Shown here: piece by piece, positions 1-6,129 of the stretch
Numbering within the stretch: the first letter of the stretch is position 1
Layout: each line of letters begins with the position of its first letter
The notes under the pieces: model-generated
Database searches by the model: none
Seen by the model: the letters and a program-made list of their open reading frames with translations, nothing else
Told to the model about the DNA's origin: nothing
From: JAJTFW01 sp031411335
GTDB taxonomy: Bacteria > Bacteroidota > Bacteroidia > AKYH767-A > OLB10
Reading direction: 5' to 3'
DNA length: 11,394 nt
Assembly (NCBI GenBank): GCA_031411335.1
Contig: JANOAX010000065.1
Location: 1 to 11,394 of the forward strand
Program-made: the position numbers and the translations under genes

Positions 1-725
1 ATATAGTAACCGATCCTAATAATTTGAGAGTTGCCCGAGATAATGGATCCTCTTCATGGCTCGATGTAGGAGGCCTTGGAACCGCAGTGGGAACCGGTAG
101 TATCACCTCCAACAATTTTACTGGATTCAATACTTATTTTACACTAGCCAATGCTTCTGGAGGTATTAATCCGCTGCCAGTTGAATACATTTCATTTAAT
201 GCAATAGCGAATAACAACAAAGTTGATGTTACTTGGAGCACCGCTTCAGAGGACAATTCTGATTATTTTATTGTTGAAAAAAGTACCAATGGAACTACGT
301 TTAGTCCAATTGGAAAAGTAAATGCAGGCGGATTCTCCAATGCAATGCTCTCTTATTTATTTGCAGATGTGCTACCATCTCAAGGAAATAATTATTACCG
401 TTTGAAACAAATGGATCGCAACGGTACTTTTGAATATTCGGCTGTGCGCGTGGTGAATTTCAAAAAATCGGCAATGAATGTATATCCAAATCCTGTAACT
501 GATCGAATAATTTCTATTTCGATCGATAATATAGGAGATGAAAATTTAGAAGCTCGACTCATGGATCTAAATGGGAAAATTGTTTCTTCCATGAGTATGC
601 AATTCTCCAACTCTTCCGATACACAATTTACCATCGATGCTTCAATATGTCCAGGAGTTTATTTGTTTGAATTGATGAATAGCACTGGAAATAAATGGCA
701 TGAACGAATTGTATTAGCACAATAG
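1..725 (+). CDS. C-terminal part of a secreted T9SS type A sorting-domain protein (5' end outside the window)
   Basis: The reading frame is open from the window edge (first full codon at 3), so the TTG at 24 is internal and the gene starts upstream. Three segments are visible. Up to about base 150 there is a beta-rich stretch with SITSNNFTGFNTYFTLA. From about 170 to 450 there is the linker domain common before Bacteroidota sorting signals, with PLPVE, VTWSTASEDNSDYFIVEKS and YYRLKQMDRNGTFEYS. From about 471 to the stop is the sorting domain, with NVYPNP, LMDLNGK and GVYLFEL. Such domains direct a protein through the outer membrane by type IX secretion; PorU then removes the domain and the protein is usually anchored to surface lipopolysaccharide. 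The function of the missing N-terminal part cannot be judged; it could be an adhesin, enzyme or repeat protein. The identification of the C-terminus is firm. Confidence 0.9.
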   Translation, partial: IVTDPNNLRVARDNGSSSWLDVGGLGTAVGTGSITSNNFTGFNTYFTLANASGGINPLPVEYISFNAIANNNKVDVTWSTASEDNSDYFIVEKSTNGTTFSPIGKVNAGGFSNAMLSYLFADVLPSQGNNYYRLKQMDRNGTFEYSAVRVVNFKKSAMNVYPNPVTDRIISISIDNIGDENLEARLMDLNGKIVSSMSMQFSNSSDTQFTIDASICPGVYLFELMNSTGNKWHERIVLAQ

Positions 726-740
726 AATTTTTTTCATACA

Positions 741-758
741 TTCGGGATTCAATCCGAA
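741..758 (+). other. Small hairpin upstream of the GNAT gene
   Basis: TTCGG (741-745) pairs with CCGAA (754-758), and two or three A-T pairs can extend the stem if one G bulges. It ends three bases before the ATG at 762. The T-run (728-734) precedes the stem instead of following it, so this is not a classic terminator for the upstream gene. It could shield the start codon in mRNA, or it may be chance. Confidence 0.25.
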
Positions 759-761
759 AAT

Positions 762-1193
762 ATGCTAGAAATTATTAAGTTTAAAATAGACGATAAAGAA
801 AATGCCTCCATCGTTTTTGATATTCGGCAACGTGTTTTTGTAGACGAACAAAAAGTGAGTCGCGAAGAAGAATATGATGAGTATGAGGATCAAAGTATGC
901 ATTATATGCTGTTGGTGGAAAAGCAGCCGGCGGGAACAGCCCGCTGGCGCTTTACCAAAGATGGTATTAAGCTCGAACGCTTTGCAATTCTTCCCGATTT
1001 TCGAAACAAAGGCGCAGGCTCTGCATTGGTAAAAGCGGTTTTAGCCGATGTGATCCCCCATCAAAAAATGATTTATTTGAATGCTCAAGTTCCCGCGATG
1101 AATCTCTATAAAAGAGCTGGATTTGTTGCAGAAGGTGAATTATTCTACGAAGCAAATATTCCACATTTTAAAATGGTTTATCAAGCGAAGTAG
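762..1193 (+). CDS. GNAT family N-acyltransferase (ElaA/YjcF-like)
   Basis: This 143-residue protein is a single GNAT domain that would transfer an acyl group, usually acetyl from acetyl-CoA, to an unknown small molecule or protein in the cytoplasm. The N-terminal IRQRVFVDEQKVSREEEYD (residues 21-39) is typical of the ElaA/YjcF-like branch. The acetyl-CoA pyrophosphate loop is RNKGAG (81-86), fitting R/Q-x-x-G-x-G/A, after the strand LERFAILPDF. The C-terminal part has LNAQVPAMNLYKRAGF (107-122) and IPHFKM (133-138), where this branch carries its last strands and a conserved His. The ATG at 762 leaves a full-length domain. The gene lies 36 bases after the T9SS protein and 88 before the MATE gene, with no clear functional link to either. 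The family call is secure; the substrate is unknown. Confidence 0.9.
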   Translation: MLEIIKFKIDDKENASIVFDIRQRVFVDEQKVSREEEYDEYEDQSMHYMLLVEKQPAGTARWRFTKDGIKLERFAILPDFRNKGAGSALVKAVLADVIPHQKMIYLNAQVPAMNLYKRAGFVAEGELFYEANIPHFKMVYQAK

Positions 1194-1262
1194 TGAGTTG
1201 TTGAATTTGTATAATTTTTGATAAGATTATTTCTTTCACTAAAATCGCAACGCCCTTTTTCG

Positions 1263-1270
1263 GACTTTTG
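1263..1270 (+). promoter_or_regulatory. Candidate Bacteroidota -7 element for the MATE gene
   Basis: GACTTTTG matches seven of eight positions of TAnnTTTG and lies 11 bases before the ATG at 1282. A transcript starting about five bases after the G would have a leader of roughly seven bases. No good TTTG-type -33 box is seen at the usual distance, so the call rests on the -7 box and its position. Confidence 0.35.
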
Positions 1271-1281
1271 TACAATCATCT

Positions 1282-2622
1282 ATGAAAGTTCAATCTTCTT
1301 ATTCTGACATCTGGAGAATATCATGGCCTATTATTTTAAGTAGTCTGGCCAGTACCGTGATTAATTTTACCGATGTCGCGTTCGTATCCCGACTTGGTGA
1401 AAAGGAATTGGCAGCATCTGCATTAGGAGGTGTTTTTTATTTTTTGCTAATCATGATTGCAGTGGCTATTGGTATCGGTTCACAAATTTTAATGGCTCGA
1501 AAAGCAGGGGAGGGACAACATGCATCGATTGGAAATATTTTTGATCATAGCTTATTGATTCTTCTTGGATTTTCTTTTTTGATGGTCACTTTCGTCTATC
1601 AAATGATTCCCGCATTTATGTCTCTACTGGTAAAAGATCAAGCAGTGGTAGGCTTTGTGATTGATTATCTCAATGGGAGAACATGGGGACTTCCTTTTAT
1701 GACGGTGTTTGTTGCTATGAGAGCGTTTTATACCAGTATCACTTTAACACGAATCATTACCTATACCACCGTTTTAATGATGTTACTGAATGTTTTGTTC
1801 AATTACATGTTTGTTTTTGGAGGATTTGGTTGTACTGCTTTGGGTATTTATGGTTCGGGTATTGCTTCCGCTTTTGCGGAATCTGCCGCCGCTGTTTATG
1901 CTGTTGTTTATGCGTTATCAAGATCGATATTTAAGGAATTCCAATTGTTTAAATTCAAAAACATTAGCCGAAAAGCATTTGGTCAAATCATGACATTATC
2001 AACCCCCATTATTGTTCAGCATGCTTTTTCAATGGGTTCTTGGTTCATCTTCTTTTTGATGATTGAAAAATTGGGTTCAAGAGAATTGGCAATATCAAAT
2101 ATTCTTCGTGGCGTTTACATGTTTTTGATGACTCCTGTTTGGGGGTTTTCGGAATGTTGTAATAGTATGGTTTCAAATTTACTGGGGCAAGGAAAAAGAA
2201 TGGAAGTATTGCCGCTGGCTAAAAAGATCATGAGATTCTCCCTTGCTATAACTAGTATCCTCGTGTTATTGTGTATACTTTTTCAAAATGTATTGTTTGA
2301 TTTGGTCTCTTCGGATCCACTGCTAAATGCGGAGGCGAAAGTTAGTTTTTATGTGATCTGCCTAGCAACGCTTGCATTTAGTTTGACGATGATTGCCATT
2401 GCTGGAATTTCAGGTACTGGAGCTACTGCTGCAGCTATGAAAATTGAAATCATTAGCTTGCTAATTTATTTGTCCTATGTATTTACCTTCACTCACCTTT
2501 ATCCTTCAACGCTGGAAATCGTTTGGTTGGCAGAGGTTTTCTATTGGATATCACTTGGATTGATTGGTTACGCTTATCTTCGTTCTGGAAAATGGATAGA
2601 AAAATCAAAAGCATACAATTAA
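1282..2622 (+). CDS. MATE family efflux transporter
   Basis: The 446-residue protein has the length and layout of MATE exporters: about twelve hydrophobic helices in two six-helix bundles, joined by a basic cytoplasmic loop near residues 215-235 (FKFKNISRKAFG). The N-terminal segment IWRISWPIILSSLASTVINFTDVAFVSRLG is characteristic of helix 1 and its following loop, and the second bundle begins with the matching STPIIVQHAFSMGSWFIFF. MATE proteins sit in the inner membrane and export organic cations, drugs or metabolites in exchange for Na+ or H+. The substrate and coupling ion cannot be read from sequence. The gene probably has its own promoter near 1263. Its last 31 bases overlap the start of the lipoprotein gene, and fmt follows that, so the three may share a transcript. 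Family membership is clear; closeness to NorM or DinF is not settled. Confidence 0.92.
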   Translation: MKVQSSYSDIWRISWPIILSSLASTVINFTDVAFVSRLGEKELAASALGGVFYFLLIMIAVAIGIGSQILMARKAGEGQHASIGNIFDHSLLILLGFSFLMVTFVYQMIPAFMSLLVKDQAVVGFVIDYLNGRTWGLPFMTVFVAMRAFYTSITLTRIITYTTVLMMLLNVLFNYMFVFGGFGCTALGIYGSGIASAFAESAAAVYAVVYALSRSIFKEFQLFKFKNISRKAFGQIMTLSTPIIVQHAFSMGSWFIFFLMIEKLGSRELAISNILRGVYMFLMTPVWGFSECCNSMVSNLLGQGKRMEVLPLAKKIMRFSLAITSILVLLCILFQNVLFDLVSSDPLLNAEAKVSFYVICLATLAFSLTMIAIAGISGTGATAAAMKIEIISLLIYLSYVFTFTHLYPSTLEIVWLAEVFYWISLGLIGYAYLRSGKWIEKSKAYN

Positions 2623-2945
2623 TTTCATTTTGCCTGATGTTCCTTTGGGTTGCATCTTGCAAAACCAAAAAGGAAACCGTCCTTCAGGAAGAAGCAGAGC
2701 CTGTGATAGAAGTACCGTTAGGTTACGAAGCTATGATCGTAAAAGATTATCATGAGTTAGAAGCTTGCGGCTTTTTATTGATGAATGCAGACTCCATTTA
2801 CTTTGAACCCATCTCACTAGATCCTGCTTACTTTCAAAATAATTTAAAAGTATTTGTGAAATATCAAGACTCAAAAAATCAAATGAGCATTTGCATGAAA
2901 GGACGAAAGATTGACGTGTTGGATATTAAAGTGCAAGGAAGATGA
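2592..2945 (+). CDS. Small lipoprotein of unknown function with a conserved-looking Cys pair
   Basis: A 117-residue protein. The ATG at 2592 is preferred over the in-frame upstream start at 2523 because it places a charged n-region (MDRKIK), a hydrophobic core and the lipobox VASC correctly for a signal peptidase II site, with the lipidated Cys at residue 23. The mature part is about 95 residues, with an acidic linker, then ELEACGFLL (Cys59) and MSICMKGRKIDVLDI (Cys101). The two cysteines could form a disulfide in the periplasm. From memory, small Bacteroidota lipoproteins with a CGF/Y...SxC layout are common but uncharacterised; no function is claimed. The start lies inside the MATE gene in another frame (31-base overlap), and the stop overlaps the fmt start as ATGA, so translational coupling is likely. 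The lipoprotein call is good; the role is unknown. Confidence 0.8.
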   Translation: MDRKIKSIQLISFCLMFLWVASCKTKKETVLQEEAEPVIEVPLGYEAMIVKDYHELEACGFLLMNADSIYFEPISLDPAYFQNNLKVFVKYQDSKNQMSICMKGRKIDVLDIKVQGR

Positions 2946-3895
2946 AAATAATTTTTTTAGGAACCCCTGAGTTTGCAGTGGATTCATTACGAATTTTAGT
3001 GGAGAATGGATATGATGTGGTGGGTGTAATTACGGCTACCGATAAACCAGCTGGTCGAGGTCAAAAATTAGCCATTTCAGCAGTGAAAGAGTATGCGATG
3101 CAAAATGGATTAAAGGTGTTGCAGCCCATCAAAATGAATGACCCACAATTTTTAGAGGAAGTAAAAAAGTTAAACGCCGATTTGCAAATAGTAGTGGCAT
3201 TTAGAATGATGCCTGAAGCGCTTTGGAGCATGCCCCCATTAGGCACTTTTAATTTGCATGGATCATTGTTACCGCAATACCGTGGTGCAGCACCCATCAA
3301 TAGAGCCATCATGAATGGAGAAAAGAAAACAGGACTCACCACCTTTTTCCTTAAGCATGAAATAGATACCGGAAATATTATTTTTCGAGAAGAAATTCCA
3401 ATAGAAGAGAACGAGAACGCAGGAGAATTACACGATCGAATGAAAGTAGTGGGTGCTGATTTGGTTCTTCAAACCGTTAAAGCCATCGAAAATGGAAATG
3501 TAGTTGAACAAAGTCAGCAAAGCTTTTTGGATGCAGGAGAAAAAATTATTGAAGCGCCAAAAATATTTAAGGAAGATGGTAGATTGGATTTTAGTAAACC
3601 TATTCATGCTTTACATAATCAAATTCGAGGATTAAGTCCATTTCCTGGGGCTTATTTTGAATTGAAGATGCCCAACGATCAGGTCATCTCGATAAAGATT
3701 TTAAAAGCCCATCCTGAACCTGGAGGCACCGTTTTAACACATGAGCTCATTACCGATGGGAAGAAAATGCTTAAGATTAGTGCAGCGGATGGATTTATAA
3801 ATGTTTTAGAAATTCAGGTCCCTGGAAAAAAAAGAATGAAGACTCAAGAGCTGTTGAGTGGATTTTCATTTCCTAATGATGCTATCATTCTTTGA
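2942..3895 (+). CDS. fmt: Methionyl-tRNA formyltransferase
   Basis: Fmt formylates the methionine on initiator tRNA, with 10-formyltetrahydrofolate as donor, to prepare it for translation initiation in the cytoplasm. At 317 residues it is close to the E. coli enzyme. The N-terminal Rossmann-like domain starts MKIIFLGTPEFAV and has the TDKPAGRGQ loop (34-41). The catalytic region reads FNLHGSLLPQYRGAAPIN (103-120), giving Asn104 and His106, with Asp142 in HEIDTGNI, matching the Asn-His-Asp set of formyltransferases. The C-terminal tRNA-binding domain (about 205-310) has HNQIRGLSPFPGAYFE. The ATG at 2942 overlaps the lipoprotein stop by four bases. In many bacteria fmt sits beside def or rsmB; here its neighbours are a MATE gene and a lipoprotein gene. 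All key residues are present and the call is secure. Confidence 0.97.
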   Translation: MKIIFLGTPEFAVDSLRILVENGYDVVGVITATDKPAGRGQKLAISAVKEYAMQNGLKVLQPIKMNDPQFLEEVKKLNADLQIVVAFRMMPEALWSMPPLGTFNLHGSLLPQYRGAAPINRAIMNGEKKTGLTTFFLKHEIDTGNIIFREEIPIEENENAGELHDRMKVVGADLVLQTVKAIENGNVVEQSQQSFLDAGEKIIEAPKIFKEDGRLDFSKPIHALHNQIRGLSPFPGAYFELKMPNDQVISIKILKAHPEPGGTVLTHELITDGKKMLKISAADGFINVLEIQVPGKKRMKTQELLSGFSFPNDAIIL

Positions 3896-3897
3896 TG

Positions 3898-3924
3898 TTA
3901 ACGATGACTCGTTAATATTTATTT
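3898..3924 (+). terminator. Hairpin after fmt, possible weak terminator
   Basis: TTAACGA (3898-3904) and TCGTTAA (3909-3915) form a perfect seven-base stem around a four-base loop (TGAC), starting two bases after the fmt stop and followed by a T-rich run (TATTTATTT). The placement suits a rho-independent terminator, but the stem has only two G-C pairs and the T-run is interrupted, so it would be weak. A third TTAAC at 3923-3927 could instead make this an operator for the sirtuin gene. Confidence 0.45.
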
Positions 3925-3955
3925 AACATTTACCAAATTTCCGCTCGTATTATGA

Positions 3956-3966
3956 CGAATTTTGCA
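3956..3966 (+). promoter_or_regulatory. CGAATTTTGCA motif before the sirtuin gene (candidate -7 element)
   Basis: GAATTTTG inside this 11-mer matches seven of eight positions of TAnnTTTG. The motif ends two bases before the GTG at 3969, so a start site about five bases after the G would fall on the start codon. The same 11-mer stands three bases before the ccmB ATG on the other strand. No clear -33 box was found. Confidence 0.35.
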
Positions 3967-3968
3967 AG

Positions 3969-4661
3969 GTGAAGAGATTAGTAGTATTTACGGGTGCAGG
4001 GATTTCCGCAGAAAGCGGAATTAAAACATTTAGGGATAGTGGAGGTCTTTGGGAAAATTATGCCGTAGAAGATGTCGCTACCCCGCAAGCTTGGTATAAG
4101 AATCCAGAATTGGTACTTGATTTTTATAACCAACGTAGGAAACAAGTCATTTCGGCGCAACCCAATGCTGCACATCTCGCATTAGTGGAATTGGAAAAAG
4201 GATTTGAGGTAATCGTAATCACGCAAAATATTGATGTTTTACACGAGCGAGCTGGATCCTCTCGTGTTGTTCATCTGCACGGTGAAATCATGAAATCGAG
4301 AAGTTCATTAAATCCGTCCTTGATATATCCCATAAATACTGATAGCATTCATCTTGGTGAAAAGTGTGAACGAGGAAGTCAACTACGACCACACATTGTT
4401 TGGTTCGGTGAAAGTGTACCTAAGATGGATGAAGCCATCATGATCACTGAGAAAGCCGATATCTTCCTCGTCATTGGAACTTCCTTAGCTGTATATCCAG
4501 CTGCAAGTTTACTTCAATTTACTCCTGAGCATACGATGACAATTCTGATTGATCCCAATGCAAATGCTAAAGAATTGCCAACCCATTTTACAGTGGTTGC
4601 TGAAAATGCGACTATTGGTGTTCCTCAACTTGTAAAAAAATTATTGAATGCATATGTTTAG
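3969..4661 (+). CDS. cobB: NAD-dependent protein deacylase, CobB-type sirtuin without a zinc Cys tetrad
   Basis: A 230-residue sirtuin, the usual size for bacterial class III enzymes, which remove acyl groups from lysines using NAD and so tune metabolic enzymes such as acetyl-CoA synthetase. Visible motifs are GAGISAESGI (9-18) and FRD (21-23) for NAD, TQNIDVLHERAGS (85-97), the catalytic His104 in HLHGE, QLRPHIVWFGE (138-148) and GTS (170-172). Tyr53 and Arg56 (YNQR) match the Tyr-x-x-Arg of SIRT5/CobB that favours succinyl or other acidic acyl groups. The zinc module between 110 and 138 has only one Cys (133), and it is the only Cys in the protein, so the classical Cys4 zinc site is absent. 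The start is GTG: no ATG lies in frame upstream, and this start puts GAG at the normal distance. The last 14 bases overlap the next gene. Confidence 0.93.
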   Translation: MKRLVVFTGAGISAESGIKTFRDSGGLWENYAVEDVATPQAWYKNPELVLDFYNQRRKQVISAQPNAAHLALVELEKGFEVIVITQNIDVLHERAGSSRVVHLHGEIMKSRSSLNPSLIYPINTDSIHLGEKCERGSQLRPHIVWFGESVPKMDEAIMITEKADIFLVIGTSLAVYPAASLLQFTPEHTMTILIDPNANAKELPTHFTVVAENATIGVPQLVKKLLNAYV

Positions 4662-5253
4662 TAGTGAATTTATGTCAACCGATGTCTGGCAATGGGGAGT
4701 TTTACCCTTCTTGATTTTTTTAGCAAGGATGAGCGATGTTACATTGGCTACTTTAAGAAATATTTTCTTGAGTAAATCCATCAAATACATCGTACCGTTT
4801 CTCGGATTTATTGAAGTGTTGATTTGGCTACTTGCCATCTCTCAAATCATGAAAAATTTGCAAAATCCAGTTTGCTTTTTGGCCTATGCCACTGGTTATT
4901 CAATGGGAATATTTGTAGGAATAAAAATTGAAGAGCGTCTCGCACTCGGATTACAAGTCATGCGCATTATCACACAACGCAATTCTGAAGAATTAATCGT
5001 AGCACTTACGAATCAAAATTTTGGCATTACCACCATGGACGCTACAGGTGCAAAAGGTCCGGTTAAAGTGATTTTGACTGTGGTAAAGAGAAAAGATATT
5101 TTAGAAGTCCGAAAATTGATTGAACAACATAATCCCAATGCTTTTTATTCCATTGAAGATATTCGCACCGTAAGTCATGGTGTATTCCCCAGATCAACCT
5201 CCAGCCGCCTCGATCATCTACGGAATGTATTTCCGATGGGAGGGGGGAAGTAG
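4648..5253 (+). CDS. DUF2179 / UPF0316 (DUF5698) family membrane protein
   Basis: A protein of about 201 residues with a hydrophobic N-terminal half and a soluble C-terminal half. Three membrane segments can be seen near residues 15-35, 45-66 and 75-92, with the family signature ARMSDVTLATLRNIF (26-40) between the first two. The C-terminal domain (about 100-175), with MRIITQRNSEEL, GITTMDATGAKG and KVILTVVKRKDI, matches DUF2179, a small alpha/beta domain also found at the end of YitT-type membrane proteins. The function is not known; a sensing or regulatory role for the soluble domain is only a guess. The ATG at 4648 overlaps the sirtuin gene by 14 bases. ATGs at 4654 and 4672 are alternatives, and 4672 gives an N-terminus nearer to what I recall of relatives. 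The tight junction suggests co-transcription with the sirtuin. Confidence 0.85.
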   Translation: MHMFSSEFMSTDVWQWGVLPFLIFLARMSDVTLATLRNIFLSKSIKYIVPFLGFIEVLIWLLAISQIMKNLQNPVCFLAYATGYSMGIFVGIKIEERLALGLQVMRIITQRNSEELIVALTNQNFGITTMDATGAKGPVKVILTVVKRKDILEVRKLIEQHNPNAFYSIEDIRTVSHGVFPRSTSSRLDHLRNVFPMGGGK

Positions 5254-5320
5254 TTGGATGTTGGACTTTAGACTTTAGATTTTGGACGTTGGATGTTTAA
5301 TAGATGTTTCATTTTGGATA
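5254..5320 (+). repeat. Heptanucleotide repeat array (TTRGAYN), forward arm
   Basis: Six consecutive seven-base units run from 5254 to 5295 without a break: TTGGATG, TTGGACT, TTAGACT, TTAGATT, TTGGACG, TTGGATG. After a four-base slip (5296-5299), decayed units continue in phase (ATAGATG, TTTCATT, TTGGATA) to 5320. The array begins directly after the stop codon of the DUF2179 gene. It lies outside genes and is too short and variable to be a CRISPR. Confidence 0.8.
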
Positions 5321-5330
5321 ATCTTCAAAA

Positions 5331-5358
5331 AATCTAAAATCCAACATCTAAAATCTAA
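5331..5358 (-). repeat. Heptanucleotide repeat array (TTRGAYN), inverted arm
   Basis: Read on the minus strand this holds four contiguous units, TTAGATT (5358-5352), TTAGATG (5351-5345), TTGGATT (5344-5338) and TTAGATT (5337-5331), with one decayed unit beyond (5330-5324). It is the same family as the forward arm in opposite orientation. Bases 5275-5295 and 5338-5358 can pair at 18 of 21 positions around a 42-base loop, so the pair may act as a bidirectional terminator between the convergent genes. The stop codon of the DUF2520 gene (5357-5355) lies inside the outermost unit. Confidence 0.75.
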
Positions 5359-6119
5359 CCTCCCTTTCTCAGCAAATACGCAGTCATCAAATCATACACC
5401 TTGCGCTCATTCAATTTTCCTTTTAAAAGTTGCTGATGGGCTTTTATAGTTAGCATATCATGGCGCTTAGCAGGGCCCGTTTGAACTTCACTAGGCTTCA
5501 TTTTGGTTGCATTGAGAGCGGTTTGTAAAATCAATCCTTTCAATAAAGAATAAGGGATATTTTGTGATTTTAATACCTCCATGGCCATGGTGTAATTTGC
5601 GTTCACAAAATTATTGGCGAAAACAGCAGCTAAGTGCAAATAAGCTCTTTTTTCACTAGACAAAAGCATGGTTTTGCCAGAGAGTTTTTTCCCGAGTTGG
5701 AGTAGGAGCTTTTCTAATTTTACATTTTTTGACTCTACACAAATTGTAATTTCCTTCCATTCTGCCTCCTGTTTCTTGGCAAATGTTTGCACGGGATAAA
5801 ACACACCTGTTAATGTTTTTCTGCTTTTCAATAATGGAAGCATTCCACTGCAATGAATCAAAAAATATCCTTTACTTTCATATTCCTTAAATAAACCTTG
5901 AATGGATGCGTCGCTGGTGCAGATGAATAATAGGAATGAATTAACATCAGCAACCGGAATTTCAGCCACAAATCTGCTATGAGACTCTATTGAAATTTTC
6001 CGTCCGGATTTATGATCGCGACTATGAATAAAATCGATGGAATAGCCACATTCCGTCATTCTCTTTGCCAAATGCGTGGCAAGATTTCCGGATCCAACGA
6101 TACCATATTTCAAAATCAT
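5355..6119 (-). CDS. Rossmann-like and DUF2520 domain-containing protein
   Basis: A 254-residue protein with an N-terminal NAD(P)-binding fold and a helical C-terminal DUF2520 domain, the layout of the ketopantoate reductase / pyrroline-5-carboxylate reductase superfamily. The dinucleotide loop is GIVGSGNLATHLA (6-18). The middle has the family marks IHCSGMLP (88-95) and GVFYPVQTF (105-113). The C-terminal part has LAAVFANNFVNANY (163-176) and GPAKRHD (215-221), where the likely active-site pocket lies. It is probably a cytosolic oxidoreductase with an unknown substrate. The gene begins 10 bases after the ccmF stop on the same strand and is probably read through from the ccm operon, though a direct role in cytochrome assembly is not shown. 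Its stop codon falls inside the heptad repeat. The family call is strong; the function is unknown. Confidence 0.9.
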   Translation of the reverse strand: MILKYGIVGSGNLATHLAKRMTECGYSIDFIHSRDHKSGRKISIESHSRFVAEIPVADVNSFLLFICTSDASIQGLFKEYESKGYFLIHCSGMLPLLKSRKTLTGVFYPVQTFAKKQEAEWKEITICVESKNVKLEKLLLQLGKKLSGKTMLLSSEKRAYLHLAAVFANNFVNANYTMAMEVLKSQNIPYSLLKGLILQTALNATKMKPSEVQTGPAKRHDMLTIKAHQQLLKGKLNERKVYDLMTAYLLRKGG

Positions 6120-6129
6120 AATAGGAGTA

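Noticed and set aside
1683..1993. Two short plus-strand open frames inside the MATE gene
   Set aside because: They are out-of-frame shadows of membrane-helix codons, rich in Cys, Leu and Phe, with no family resemblance.
2523..2591. Longer N-terminus for the lipoprotein, starting at 2523
   Set aside because: The added 23 residues lie wholly inside the MATE gene and would bury the signal peptide and lipobox; the ATG at 2592 gives a normal lipoprotein signal.
3061..3342. 93-codon minus-strand open frame inside fmt
   Set aside because: It lies opposite the conserved catalytic region of fmt and shows no domain of its own.
5254..5358. CRISPR array
   Set aside because: The units are seven bases long with no spacers, vary in sequence and switch orientation; no cas gene is nearby.
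5254..5358. Insertion sequence remnant
   Set aside because: There is no transposase fragment and no target-site duplication; the inverted arms are explained by the heptad units.
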